Made by a program: the position numbers and the translations under genes. A stretch of 64,000 nt of DNA from Gracilibacillus dipsosauri (lineage in GTDB: Bacteria; Bacillota; Bacilli; Bacillales; Amphibacillaceae). The stretch is from the NCBI RefSeq assembly GCF_003176895.1, contig NZ_QGTD01000019.1, positions 1 to 64,000 on the forward strand, given 5' to 3'. The notes below the pieces were generated by a model. It did no database searches. It was not told the origin of the DNA and saw only the letters and a list, made by a program, of their open reading frames with translations. Of the stretch, positions 45,539-54,409 are shown in pieces. How positions within the stretch are numbered: the stretch's first letter is position 1; each line of letters opens with the position of its first letter.

Positions 45539-47656
45539 ATGCGCAGAAGGAGAAGAAGAAGGAAAAAAAGATGGCTAAAATGGGGCTTCTTTATGTTTTT
45601 AGTTGGGGCTTCTTCCTTTGTTTTCTTAATCGGGGCAAGCTTTATACTAGGTCCTCCTTCACTTGAACGTGCGGAAAACACCATCTATTATAGCTCAGAT
45701 CAAGAAGTAATCGGGGAGGAATACGGATCTGAAAAGAGGTATTGGGTGGACTTGGACGAAATTGATGACAAGTTAGAAAAAGCCATTGTTTGGACAGAGG
45801 ATCAGCATTTTTATGATCATCTTGGCTTTGACTTTAAGAGACTTGCGGGAGCTATTGTTAAGGATATCCAGACAATGTCGTTAAAAGAAGGGGCAAGTAC
45901 GATCACCCAGCAATATGCTCGAAATCTCTTCCTATCACATGAAAAAACCTGGAAACGTAAGCTATATGAAGCTTTTTACACTATTAGGTTAGAAATGTAC
46001 TATGATAAAGATGAGCTTTTAGAAGGTTATTTAAATACGATTTATTATGGACATGGCGCCTATGGGATTGAGGCTGCTAGTAAATATTATTTTAACAAGT
46101 CAGCAAAGGATTTAAGCTGGGCAGAAGCTACTTTGCTTGCAGGTATACCTAAGGGGCCGTCCATCTATTCTCCCTTTCATGATTTAGAAAATGCCAAACA
46201 AAGACAAGCCTTTATTTTAGAAAATTTACTGGAGAATGATGTGATCGACCAAGCAACATATGATGCGGCAATAAACGAAAAATTAAATTTTTCCGATGAC
46301 CGTATGATTGTAAAAAACAGTATTGCTCCTTATTTTCAGGATATTGTGGTCGAGGAACTGAAATCATTGCTCGATTTAAATATGGAAGAGATTCGTTCTG
46401 GTGGCTATAAGGTTTATACAACATTGGAGACAGACCAGCAGCTAGCTTTGCAAACAGCCAGTGAGTCTGTTCTCAACAATGGAGAAATCCAAGTAGGTGC
46501 TGTCGCAATGGACCCTGATACTGGTGGGATAACTGCACTTGTAGGGGGTCAAAATTATGAAGCATCCTCCTTTAATCGGGCAGTTCAGGCAAAACGTATG
46601 CCAGGCTCCTCTTTTAAACCATTTCTCTATTATGCCGCTTTGGAAAATGGCATGACAGCTGCGACGACGATGATGAGTAAGCCGACAACCTTTGCTCTAG
46701 AAAATGGTCAAAGCTATCAGCCAAGCAATTTTAATAACTATTATGCAAATGCTCCGATTACGATGGCGCAGGCAGTTGCCTTATCTGATAATATTTTTGC
46801 GGTTAAGACAAATCTGTATGTGACACCTGAACGATTCGCGCGGATTGCAAAGGAAAAGTTCGCCATCGAAAGTCCACTTGAACCTGTTGCTTCGCTTGCT
46901 CTTGGTACAGAGGTTGTCAGTGTAAAGGAAATGGTAACAGGCTATAGTATTATTGCAAATGGTGGTAAAAAAGTGAATTCTCATGTGATCGAAAAAGTAA
47001 CAGATTCACAAGGAAATGTAATTTATCAGTACGAAGAGCCCAAGGAAGAAGCTGGAGGTTTTCCGTTTTTCTCGAAAAAAGAGACAAATCAACTGCTGAA
47101 GCCTGCTCTTACTTATATTTTGACCGATATGATGAAGGGAATGTTTGACCAGGAGCTCAATGGCTATATGAGTGTAACAGGTGCCTCAATAGCAGACCAA
47201 CTAACACACGATTATGCTGGTAAATCGGGAACAACGGAATCAGATAGCTGGATGGTCGGCTTTAGCCCAGAATTAGTAGCTGGTGTCTGGATTGGCTATG
47301 ACGATAATCGCTCGATTGAAAAAGTTTCCGAGGAACATTTCTCCAAAGAAATTTGGGCTAACTTTATGGAGAAGGCTCATGAAAGCATCCCAGTAACAGA
47401 AAGCAAGCCACCTGAGAACATTATCGAAGTCCCGATCGACCTTAATACTGGTTTACTAGCAACAGATGAGTGTGGAGAAGCATATACGATGCCTTTTATC
47501 AAAGGAACCCAACCATCTCAATACTGTACTTCCCATTTGGAAGAAATCAATGAAGAAAATTCAGAGGAACTAAAGGAAATCACCGAGGACGATCCATTTT
47601 TAGAGGATTGGTGGGATTGGCTCTGGTTTGGCGATAATTCGACTGTAACAGAATAG
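45539..47656 (+). CDS. pbpG: Class A penicillin-binding protein (PbpG/YwhE type)
   Basis: Bifunctional transglycosylase/transpeptidase. The 705-residue product has a very basic N-terminus (RRRRRRRKKR), a membrane helix at about 18-40, the glycosyltransferase domain with EDQHFYDHLGFD and GASTITQQYARN, and the transpeptidase domain with SSFK, SDN and KSGTT motifs, then an acidic tail. ATG with GAAGGAGGGG. In B. subtilis the gene between speE and ywhD is pbpG, a sporulation PBP. Its 3' side runs into a repeat array. Confidence 0.93.
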   Translation: MRRRRRRRKKRWLKWGFFMFLVGASSFVFLIGASFILGPPSLERAENTIYYSSDQEVIGEEYGSEKRYWVDLDEIDDKLEKAIVWTEDQHFYDHLGFDFKRLAGAIVKDIQTMSLKEGASTITQQYARNLFLSHEKTWKRKLYEAFYTIRLEMYYDKDELLEGYLNTIYYGHGAYGIEAASKYYFNKSAKDLSWAEATLLAGIPKGPSIYSPFHDLENAKQRQAFILENLLENDVIDQATYDAAINEKLNFSDDRMIVKNSIAPYFQDIVVEELKSLLDLNMEEIRSGGYKVYTTLETDQQLALQTASESVLNNGEIQVGAVAMDPDTGGITALVGGQNYEASSFNRAVQAKRMPGSSFKPFLYYAALENGMTAATTMMSKPTTFALENGQSYQPSNFNNYYANAPITMAQAVALSDNIFAVKTNLYVTPERFARIAKEKFAIESPLEPVASLALGTEVVSVKEMVTGYSIIANGGKKVNSHVIEKVTDSQGNVIYQYEEPKEEAGGFPFFSKKETNQLLKPALTYILTDMMKGMFDQELNGYMSVTGASIADQLTHDYAGKSGTTESDSWMVGFSPELVAGVWIGYDDNRSIEKVSEEHFSKEIWANFMEKAHESIPVTESKPPENIIEVPIDLNTGLLATDECGEAYTMPFIKGTQPSQYCTSHLEEINEENSEELKEITEDDPFLEDWWDWLWFGDNSTVTE

Positions 47657-47684
47657 TGACGGAGACCGTTTGGCGTCGAGGCTT

Positions 47685-48036
47685 GCATTAGAAATAGCTT
47701 ATTAACTCCATTTGAGAGGCATTTCTGGCAAGAAGTGTGTTTTATAGAGCGGATAAACTTCATTTCGCTGAATTTCTTCGTTTGAAATGCGCTTTATAAA
47801 GCTTATAAACCCCATTTCGCTGGGATACTCCGTTTAAATTGCGCTTTATAAAGCTTATAAACTCCATTTCGCTGGGATACTCCGTTTAAATTGCGCTTTA
47901 TAAAGCTTATAAACCCCATTTCGCTGGGATACTCCGTTTAAATTGCGCTTTATAAAGCTTATAAACCCCATTTCGCTGGATTCCTCGTTTGAAATGCACT
48001 TTATAAAGGATATAACTCCATTTTGCTGGGATGGGA
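47685..48036. repeat. 52-bp tandem repeat array downstream of the PBP gene
   Basis: Unit anchors (GAAATGCGC or TAAATTGCGC) lie at about 47733, 47785, 47836, 47888, 47940 and 47992; the three central units are almost identical. Each unit contains CTTTATAAAGCTTATAAA and CATTTCGCTGG. The first unit carries TTTATAGAGCGGATAAACTTCA, which is nearly identical to the array at 18.6 kb, so the two are one family. It lies between the PBP stop and the bidirectional terminator, so it is probably transcribed as 3' UTR. Confidence 0.95.
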
Positions 48037-48108
48037 TTCTTCAGTGATCGGGATCTTTTAGTTAAGAGCGTCCAAGTAGAAGTGGATGCTTATTTATTCA
48101 GTCATGAA

Positions 48109-48136
48109 AAAAGGCCAGGCGAATGCCCGGCCCTTT
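48109..48136. terminator. Bidirectional terminator between pbpG and ywhD
   Basis: A GC-rich stem (AAAAGGCCAGGC with GCCCGGCCCTTTT) with a 4-nt loop and TTTTTT on the minus strand; the 100 bp to ywhD is otherwise empty. Confidence 0.85.
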
Positions 48137-48244
48137 TCCAGTCCTAGTAACGAAGAGTTACCATGTGTGTATTATTTTAATCAATAACGCTTGCTTTGGA
48201 CAAGTATAATATAGAAAGTTCAGAAATTGTTCACAAAGTGTTCA

Positions 48245-48769
48245 TTATTTTGGTAAAACCTGTTTTAATTCTTCTGGAGATCGTTCCCACATTTCTGGCT
48301 TATAATCACGTAAAAAATCAGCCAAGAGCTTGAGGGATTTTTCATCCATATGTTCCACAATATAATGACCCTTCATTGATTTATCCATATGATTAACATG
48401 TTCTGGCATAGACTTATAGGCGCGCTTTATCGATCGATCGACACGAATTTCACTACCTGCTACCCCATGATAATACGGTCCTTCTTCTCCTCTTTCAACC
48501 GTGACCCATACGATCCAATATAATTTCCCATTTGGAACTTCCTCTTTATTAGGGATAAATTTTACCCTTCTTTCTACCTCACTTCTTGCGTGCATTGCCC
48601 CCATATCCACAAATGCTCTGTCTTCATTTGGATCGATGATGACAGGAGAAATATTTTCTAAGCTTATCGAACCAACTCCATACCCACCATGACCGTCTGT
48701 AGAATCATCCTTCATGATAGTGAATTGATTAGATTTCTTCTTATTATTAGAATTTTTTTGATCACTCAT
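48245..48769 (-). CDS. ywhD: YwhD family protein
   Basis: A 174-residue cytoplasmic protein of a Bacillaceae-only family with unknown role. Family features are HGGYGVGSISLENISPVII, a long conserved middle block (HARSEVERRVKFIPNKEEVP) and MDKSMKGHYIVEHM. ATG start. Same neighbours (pbpG, ywhB) as in B. subtilis. Confidence 0.9.
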   Translation of the reverse strand: MSDQKNSNNKKKSNQFTIMKDDSTDGHGGYGVGSISLENISPVIIDPNEDRAFVDMGAMHARSEVERRVKFIPNKEEVPNGKLYWIVWVTVERGEEGPYYHGVAGSEIRVDRSIKRAYKSMPEHVNHMDKSMKGHYIVEHMDEKSLKLLADFLRDYKPEMWERSPEELKQVLPK

Positions 48770-48888
48770 CTATCGTAAACCTCCTAGCCTAAATCCATTT
48801 ACTGTTATTGTAGCATTTTGTTTCGCTGATTTCACATTTACGCTACAATAATAAGTATGTTTATATCTTGATCAAGGAGTGATGACAT

Positions 48889-49071
48889 ATGCCATACGTA
48901 ACGATACAAATGCTAGAAGGTAGAACAGATGAGCAAAGAAAAGCCTTAATTGAAAAAGTAACTGATGCCGTTGTAGAAACAACAGGTGCCAATCGAGAAA
49001 AAGTTGTTGTATTTGTCGAGGATATTGACAAACGGAATTATGGAGTTGGTGGAAAACGATTAGTGGATTGA
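48889..49071 (+). CDS. ywhB: 4-oxalocrotonate tautomerase family protein
   Basis: A 60-residue tautomerase with the catalytic N-terminal Pro (after Met removal) and the GRTDEQRKALIEKVT and NYGVGGKRL family segments. It should form a hexamer; the physiological substrate is not known. ATG with AAGGAG. Confidence 0.93.
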   Translation: MPYVTIQMLEGRTDEQRKALIEKVTDAVVETTGANREKVVVFVEDIDKRNYGVGGKRLVD

Positions 49072-49109
49072 AGCTTTGATCACACTAGTTAAAAGGATGT
49101 GATGGATTG

Positions 49110-49313
49110 ATGCCATTCTCTTTATTTACTTTTATTGGCGGTTCTCATGGAACCATGGTCTACTTAATAATTACCTTTGTTTTAGTTTTGCTATTGATTG
49201 CTTTTATGATATCCAAAATATTCAGACAAAAATTGTCTAATAAGCAATTAGATCGCATCGAAGAAAAATTAGATACCTTACTGAAGGAAAAAGACCGCTA
49301 CAATAATCCGTAG
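49110..49313 (+). CDS. Small membrane protein with C-terminal coiled coil
   Basis: A 67-residue protein with one membrane helix (about 17-38) and a charged tail predicted to be a short coiled coil (NKQLDRIEEKLDTLLKEK). ATG 10 bp after AAGGATG; a TTG one codon earlier is also in frame. It is 38 bp after ywhB and shares its terminator. No family recognised. Confidence 0.65.
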   Translation: MPFSLFTFIGGSHGTMVYLIITFVLVLLLIAFMISKIFRQKLSNKQLDRIEEKLDTLLKEKDRYNNP

Positions 49314-49318
49314 CGGTC
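49293..49318. terminator. Bidirectional terminator between the small membrane protein and ywgA
   Basis: A perfect 9-bp GC-rich stem (49293-49301 with 49310-49318), T-rich on both sides. Confidence 0.9.
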
Positions 49319-49326
49319 AGCTTTTG

Positions 49327-49821
49327 CTAATGCTTGATCTTTTCGATAAATTCCCATGCTTCCTTCATATCTTCCTTTGTATAATTGGATTTTTTCTTCA
49401 CTTCTTGTACTTTTCTCTCCGTATCCGCTTTATCTAAATCATCAAAATAAAGCATGGTGGCGACAAGCTCCAAAAAACGAGAGCTTTTTTCATTCATATC
49501 ATTGACAATGGCCTCGAGGTTTGACAAATCTACAGGAGAATGCTCCAAAAAATTCTCCCCCTCCTCCGTTACCTGATAACGATATTGGTAATAATTGCTT
49601 TTCGACTCTTTTACTTCTGAGACAAAGCCTAAGTTAGTCAATTCCTCCATCCTTAACGACAATTCCTCCGAATATGGGCCATAAAAATGAAAAGTGTACT
49701 TTTCTTCAAAAGGATACCCTAGCTTTTTCATGATATAAATAATTTTTTGTAGCTTTTTTCTACCAACGATCCCTGCAGATGATGCAATCACCTTTACGAG
49801 TTTTGCATGATTATCTAACAA
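49327..49821 (-). CDS. ywgA: YwgA family protein
   Basis: A 164-residue protein with a winged-helix-like N-terminal part (RKKLQKIIYIMKKLG and YGPYSEELSLRMEEL) found next to ywfO in bacilli; function unknown. I use the TTG giving MLDNHAKLV, 6 bp after GGGGTG, because it matches the B. subtilis N-terminus; a GTG three codons earlier is possible. It follows ywfO by about 20 bp. Confidence 0.85.
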   Translation of the reverse strand: MLDNHAKLVKVIASSAGIVGRKKLQKIIYIMKKLGYPFEEKYTFHFYGPYSEELSLRMEELTNLGFVSEVKESKSNYYQYRYQVTEEGENFLEHSPVDLSNLEAIVNDMNEKSSRFLELVATMLYFDDLDKADTERKVQEVKKKSNYTKEDMKEAWEFIEKIKH

Positions 49822-49841
49822 TGATAACACCCCTATTTCTA

Positions 49842-51143
49842 TTATTCCGAATGATGTAGTAATGCAAGTATTCTCTTTTTCTCTTGGCTATCGTCTGGGA
49901 GCTGTAAAATCACGTCCCGAGGATAGTACAGCTTATGGTCCGTTCTTTTCTTACCTGAAATCGCCTCTACAATTTCCGATTGCCTGGATAATTCACGTAA
50001 TTCCTTATTTGGCATGAATAAATGGATGGGAAGTCGTTCTTCCTCTTCACCAGGACGATAAAAGTCGTATGGTAAATCAGAGGAGGAATCAACAACTAAA
50101 TAATAATCCGGATCTAACCCAATATCGATAAACAATTGATGCAATTCCATCCATTCCTTCATCTGTAGATTCGGATTAAATTCCACATACTTAAACAGCC
50201 TTCGATTGACAAAGCGATAGGCCAAGTCCTTTAAAATTGGATCCTTCTCATCTGCCCACATTTGGAAATAATACAACACGACTGCTTCATCTAATTGAAT
50301 ATAGTCCTTTAAAGAAACCTTTTCTTCAAAAAGAGAAATGAAATGAGTAGGCTCCATTTGAAAGGAATACCCCTCTTCATACAACGCCTTCGCACGATGT
50401 AAAATTTTTGTTAAAATAACCTCAGCACTTCTTGTAACTGGATGAAAATAAACCTGCCAATACATTTGGTAACGACTCATAATGTAATCTTCCACCGCAT
50501 GCATACCTGACTCTTTTACGACAACCTGATCCTCATATGGACGCATCACCCTAAGTATTCGTTCCATGTCAAAATGGCCATAGCTTACACCAGTAAAATA
50601 AGCATCACGCTGAAGGTAATCCATTCTGTCTGCATCTATTTGACTTGATATTAGGCTAACAACAAGCTTGTCCTCATAGGTTTTGTTAATGACATCCGCT
50701 ACTTTCTGTGGAAAGTCTTTACTAACCTTTTTCAGTACTTTGTTTACCTCCGTATCACCTAAAATAATCGCCTTTGTAAATTCCTCATGATCGAGCTTAA
50801 ACACCTTCTCAAAAGAATGGGAAAAGGGTCCATGCCCAAGATCATGAAGCAGTGCAGCACATAAGCATAGGAGCCTTTCTTCATGATTCCAATTAGGCCT
50901 GTCCGCAAAATTAACTAAGATTCTTCTTACAATCTCGTACACTCCTAAAGAATGATTTAATCTACTATGCTCCGCTCCATGAAAGGTTAAAAAGGATGTC
51001 CCTAGCTGTTTGATTCTTCTTAATCTCTGGAATTCTCTTGTCCCGATCAAATCCCAAATTACCCGATCCCGTACATGCACATAACGGTGGACAGGATCCT
51101 TGAATACTTTCTCTTCATGCAACTGTTCGTCTTTATAAGCCAT
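49842..51143 (-). CDS. ywfO: HD-domain phosphohydrolase (YwfO)
   Basis: A 433-residue HD-superfamily protein. The metal motif is HDLGHGPFSHSFE near residue 105, with an upstream HSRLNHSLG and downstream SSQIDADRMDYLQRD, the pattern of dNTP triphosphohydrolase-like enzymes. B. subtilis YwfO is reported to act on dNTPs. ATG start. Operon with ywgA. Confidence 0.9.
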   Translation of the reverse strand: MAYKDEQLHEEKVFKDPVHRYVHVRDRVIWDLIGTREFQRLRRIKQLGTSFLTFHGAEHSRLNHSLGVYEIVRRILVNFADRPNWNHEERLLCLCAALLHDLGHGPFSHSFEKVFKLDHEEFTKAIILGDTEVNKVLKKVSKDFPQKVADVINKTYEDKLVVSLISSQIDADRMDYLQRDAYFTGVSYGHFDMERILRVMRPYEDQVVVKESGMHAVEDYIMSRYQMYWQVYFHPVTRSAEVILTKILHRAKALYEEGYSFQMEPTHFISLFEEKVSLKDYIQLDEAVVLYYFQMWADEKDPILKDLAYRFVNRRLFKYVEFNPNLQMKEWMELHQLFIDIGLDPDYYLVVDSSSDLPYDFYRPGEEEERLPIHLFMPNKELRELSRQSEIVEAISGKKRTDHKLYYPRDVILQLPDDSQEKKRILALLHHSE

Positions 51144-51255
51144 GGCATATACCTTCCTCTTTTTTCTTACTACTAGTATAATATAAATTTAAGTGGACGA
51201 AAACAGTTAAGGAAGAGCATTATTTAGAGAGCAATTGGAGAGATGAGGATTAGTA

Positions 51256-52068
51256 ATGTTAAAGTTTTTCGATGATAAAAAAATTCGCTTCATAGATCAT
51301 AGTAATCCCACAAGTTTGGGCACAGCGATGGCATCCTTTGCGGTGGATGATGCGTTATGTCAAAGTATCGGCCGACAGCAGGATGAGGTGGCGTGTCGAT
51401 TCTGGGTGCATGATAATACGGTTGTACTCGGCATTCTGGATTGTCGCCTTCCGAATATTGCGGAGGCAGTAACTTTTTTACAACAAGAAGGGTTTGATGT
51501 GGTTGTCCGCAACTCTGGCGGCCTTGCAGTTGTATTAGATAGTGGTGTATTAAATTGGTCGTTTGTTCTGCCTGACTCCCGTGAGCTTGGCATACATTCT
51601 GGTTATGAGCTAATGACTACATTTGTTCAGGAAATGTACGGCGATTTAACAGATAAAATTGAAGCATATGAGATTACGGGCTCTTACTGTCCGGGAGATT
51701 ATGATTTAAGTATTGGCGGAAAAAAATTTGCAGGTATATCCCAGAGGCGTGTCAAAAATGGCATTGCCGTTCAAATATATTTGTGTGTAGAAGGTAGTGG
51801 CAGATCTCGTGCTGAATTGGTGCGTAAATTTTATACACACGGGCAAGCAGTCAAAGATGAGCGATTTCCATATCCTGATGTAGTTCCAGATACGATGCGT
51901 TCCCTATCAGAATTGCTTGGAGAAGTGCTGACAGTCGAAGATGCGAAGAAAAGAGTTTTAAAGCTTTTAGGGAGTTATTATGAACAGGATTTATATGGTG
52001 ATGAACTCGTGGTTTTTGAGAAAAGAATGAAGCAAATGATAGAGCGTAATGAGAAAGCACTCGGATGA
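51256..52068 (+). CDS. lipL: Octanoyl-[GcvH]:protein N-octanoyltransferase
   Basis: Moves octanoyl from GcvH to the E2 subunits in Bacillus lipoate synthesis. The 270-residue product has the LplA/BPL fold with RNSGGLAVVLDSGVLNWS and the active-site Cys in GSYCPGDYDLSIGGKKFAGISQRR. Length is close to B. subtilis LipL (281). GAGG RBS 7 bp from ATG. Confidence 0.92.
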   Translation: MLKFFDDKKIRFIDHSNPTSLGTAMASFAVDDALCQSIGRQQDEVACRFWVHDNTVVLGILDCRLPNIAEAVTFLQQEGFDVVVRNSGGLAVVLDSGVLNWSFVLPDSRELGIHSGYELMTTFVQEMYGDLTDKIEAYEITGSYCPGDYDLSIGGKKFAGISQRRVKNGIAVQIYLCVEGSGRSRAELVRKFYTHGQAVKDERFPYPDVVPDTMRSLSELLGEVLTVEDAKKRVLKLLGSYYEQDLYGDELVVFEKRMKQMIERNEKALG

Positions 52069-52082
52069 TGATCGAGTGCTTT
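52054..52082. terminator. Terminator at the end of lipL
   Basis: A perfect 10-bp stem (52054-52063 with 52073-52082) with TTTTTCTTT on the plus strand; the lipL stop lies inside it. Confidence 0.92.
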
Positions 52083-52092
52083 TTCTTTGGAG

Positions 52093-53199
52093 CTATAGAA
52101 CAATTTTTTCTATTCGGAATTTCGCTAATGCTTCATGATCAATTTCATAACCGATACCAGGCTTGTCCAGCAAAGTAATTTGACCATTTTCAATCTCCAC
52201 TTCTGGAGTGATGATATCTTGATGCCAATAACGATTGGATGCACCTGGATCTGCTGGTAGGGTGAAGCCTGGTAGTGTTGCAAGGGCAAGACTTTGTGCT
52301 CTACCAACACCAGCTTCAAGCATGCCACCACACCAAACCGGGATGTGATGAGCTACACATAGATCATGAATGGTGATTGCATTCGTGAAGCCTCCGACTC
52401 TGCCAAGCTTTATACTGATGATCTTACAGCTATTTAGCTCGATCGCTGTCTTAGCATCTGATAAGGTATGAATGCTTTCGTCAAGGCATATAGGTGTTTG
52501 GATTTTTTCCTGAAGCTTAGCATGATCAACAAAATCATCCTGTGCTAGAGGCTGTTCTATCATCATAAGATCAAATTGATCAAAGCTTTTTAAATGCTCT
52601 ATGTCCTGAAGTGTGTAAGCGGAATTAGCATCTACCATCAGCTTAATATCAGGGAAGCTATTGCGTACCTTTTCCAATAGAGTAAGATCATTTTCTCGAT
52701 TTATTTTCAACTTAATTCGTTGATAGCCTTGATCGAGTACAGTCTGTATCGATTGCTTTAGGATTGGAAAATCCCTCTTTATCCCAATCGCCGCTCCTAC
52801 AGATACTTGTGCGGTCCTCCCACCTATTGCTCGATAAAGCGGTACATGCTCTCGTTTAGCATACAAATCCCAGATTGCTCCTTCGATTGCAGCCTTCGCC
52901 ATATGATTGCGACGCACGCCCTCACATTTTTGTATAAAAGTATTCGGATGATCGAATGGCTGCAACTTTGCAATTGGTGCCAGGTCCTCCTTGATAATGG
53001 TATAGACTGTATTGGTCGTTTCTTCTGTATACCAGGGTGTATGAAATGCAACAGATTCACCAAAGCCTCTCAAGCCGTCCTGATCAACTAGCTCGATTAC
53101 AAAGATATCTTTTTCTTTTACTATCTTTCTACTGTTCTTAAATGGTGTACGAAGAGGCATGTTGATTCGATGTAGGATGATTTTCTCGATTTGGATCAT
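52093..53199 (-). CDS. menC: o-Succinylbenzoate synthase / N-succinylamino acid racemase (enolase superfamily)
   Basis: Enolase-superfamily enzyme of the MLE subgroup. The 368-residue product has the KxK acid/base pair in QRIKLKIN, metal ligands in LMVDANSAY, IEQPLAQDD and CLDESIH, and the second Lys in SIKLGRVGG. In Bacillus such proteins serve as menaquinone MenC and often also as N-succinylamino acid racemases. ATG giving MIQIEKI after AAGGAGG; upstream codons lie before the RBS. No other men genes are here. Confidence 0.85.
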   Translation of the reverse strand: MIQIEKIILHRINMPLRTPFKNSRKIVKEKDIFVIELVDQDGLRGFGESVAFHTPWYTEETTNTVYTIIKEDLAPIAKLQPFDHPNTFIQKCEGVRRNHMAKAAIEGAIWDLYAKREHVPLYRAIGGRTAQVSVGAAIGIKRDFPILKQSIQTVLDQGYQRIKLKINRENDLTLLEKVRNSFPDIKLMVDANSAYTLQDIEHLKSFDQFDLMMIEQPLAQDDFVDHAKLQEKIQTPICLDESIHTLSDAKTAIELNSCKIISIKLGRVGGFTNAITIHDLCVAHHIPVWCGGMLEAGVGRAQSLALATLPGFTLPADPGASNRYWHQDIITPEVEIENGQITLLDKPGIGYEIDHEALAKFRIEKIVL

Positions 53200-53228
53200 G
53201 GGCGAGCACCTCCTTGGACTTTTCATTT

Positions 53229-53311
53229 CGCCACTTTTTTGTTTAACCCCGCCATTATGGGTGATTTTCCCGCCACTTAGAGCGCTAATCCCGCCACTTT
53301 ATTAAATCAAT
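53229..53311. repeat. 21-bp tandem repeat upstream of menC
   Basis: CGCCA occurs at 53229, 53250, 53271 and 53292, exactly 21 bp apart; three copies extend to CGCCACTT and three are preceded by CC. Between the motifs the sequence varies. It lies 25-110 bp upstream of the menC start, so it covers the promoter region. Confidence 0.8.
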
Positions 53312-53447
53312 TGAATAACTTGCATTTTTGGAAATACCTGATTTATAAATACCTGCCCTTGCAAAGATCTTTTGCATCGCATTCGTGGAATCTAAAGAAA
53401 GGAATTCTCTTGCCATTCGATTAGTAATTCTATTATCCATTAAAGTG

Positions 53448-54221
53448 CTAGTTCATATAATGCGCGTAGATGTGCTTTTTGACTACGTGTTCCACATGCG
53501 GGCATTCCCAACGCATTCGATTACGCTTCATTGCGTATTGATTGCACGAGGGACAACGAACACCTTTGATTAAATCTTCCCATAGAACCTCATATTTTTC
53601 TAGTATGTTGATTACCGCTGACTGGTGATGGGATTCTAAAAATCCTGATAGAAGTTCCACCTGATGACTGGTTATTACTGGAGGATATTTTTTTGCTAGT
53701 TTCTCGAGATAGGATGGTAATGCGATTCCAGTGAGAATTCTCGATCTCTCAGAATAATCCTGTAAAAGTAAGCCGGCATTTGGATGAACGAAGACACTTG
53801 CAGTAAAAATCGGTGGGATATCGATGGAATACTCTAACAAAAACCTACTTAATTGCGCTTTTTGTAAATCAACTTGGAGTAAAGGATCCGGAAAAATATC
53901 GTTTTTATCCTCCGTTTCTCAATATAGCTGATGGGCATCTTGATCAAAATAAATCGTTCCAGTTATGTTTTTTACTTCTAGTAAACATAGAAAGCTTGGC
54001 GTGAGTAGTAATCGGTCGATTTGAAAAGCTGTTTTCCCAACTATACGTAAGTCTTTGATAACTTTTTTGCCTTCTATAGAGCATAGATCGAAATAATAAT
54101 CGAGGGAATTCTCTCCATATCGGCCAGCGTCGAGGATTCGATATTGTTCATGGATTGAGGAGAATTTGGGGTGTGTAGCAGGAAGGCAAAATGATAATGC
54201 TTGATACTGTTCACGTTTTAT
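53448..54221 (-). pseudogene. NERD-domain protein gene, inactivated
   Basis: The frame reads as one NERD-type protein of about 257 residues (AGRYGENSLDYYFDL, TAFQIDRLLLTPSFLCLLEVKN, a VHPNAG segment and a RCPSCNQ...ECP zinc-binding end), parallel to the intact gene at 18896-19801. A single TGA at 53919-53921 splits it, and the expected start codon 10 bp after GAAAGGAG is ATA instead of ATG. Only the distal 130 codons are uninterrupted, from a TTG. The rest of the frame is undamaged, so decay is recent, or the stop is read through. Confidence 0.8.
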
Positions 54222-54255
54222 AAAATTTCAACTCCTTTCTTTGAAAGTAGTATAA

Positions 54256-54375
54256 CATTAGAAAAACTAGGCATCGCTCTTCTTTTGGCGAATGCCTAGT
54301 TTTTCTTATACTTGGTACCTTAAAATTTCAGCTACGTCGAAACTTCTGCTGTGAAATTTTATACTTTTCCAACGT
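54256..54375 (-). mobile_element. MITE-like element, copy B, between the pta terminator and the NERD pseudogene
   Basis: About 120 bp and very similar to copy A at 37516-37636. Ends are ACGTTGGAAAAG and ACATTAGAAAAAC-like inverted repeats; the internal hairpin is GGCATCGC / GGCGAATGCC. It begins 9 bp after the pta terminator and ends about 20 bp from the RBS of the NERD pseudogene, so it may have removed that gene's promoter. Confidence 0.75.
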
Positions 54376-54383
54376 GTAAAAAA

Positions 54384-54409
54384 GCACAATGAGCCTAAAC
54401 TCACTGTGC
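54384..54409 (-). terminator. Intrinsic terminator of pta
   Basis: A 10-bp stem with one mismatch (54384-54393 with 54400-54409) and TTTTTTAC on the minus strand; the pta stop codon lies inside it. Confidence 0.88.
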
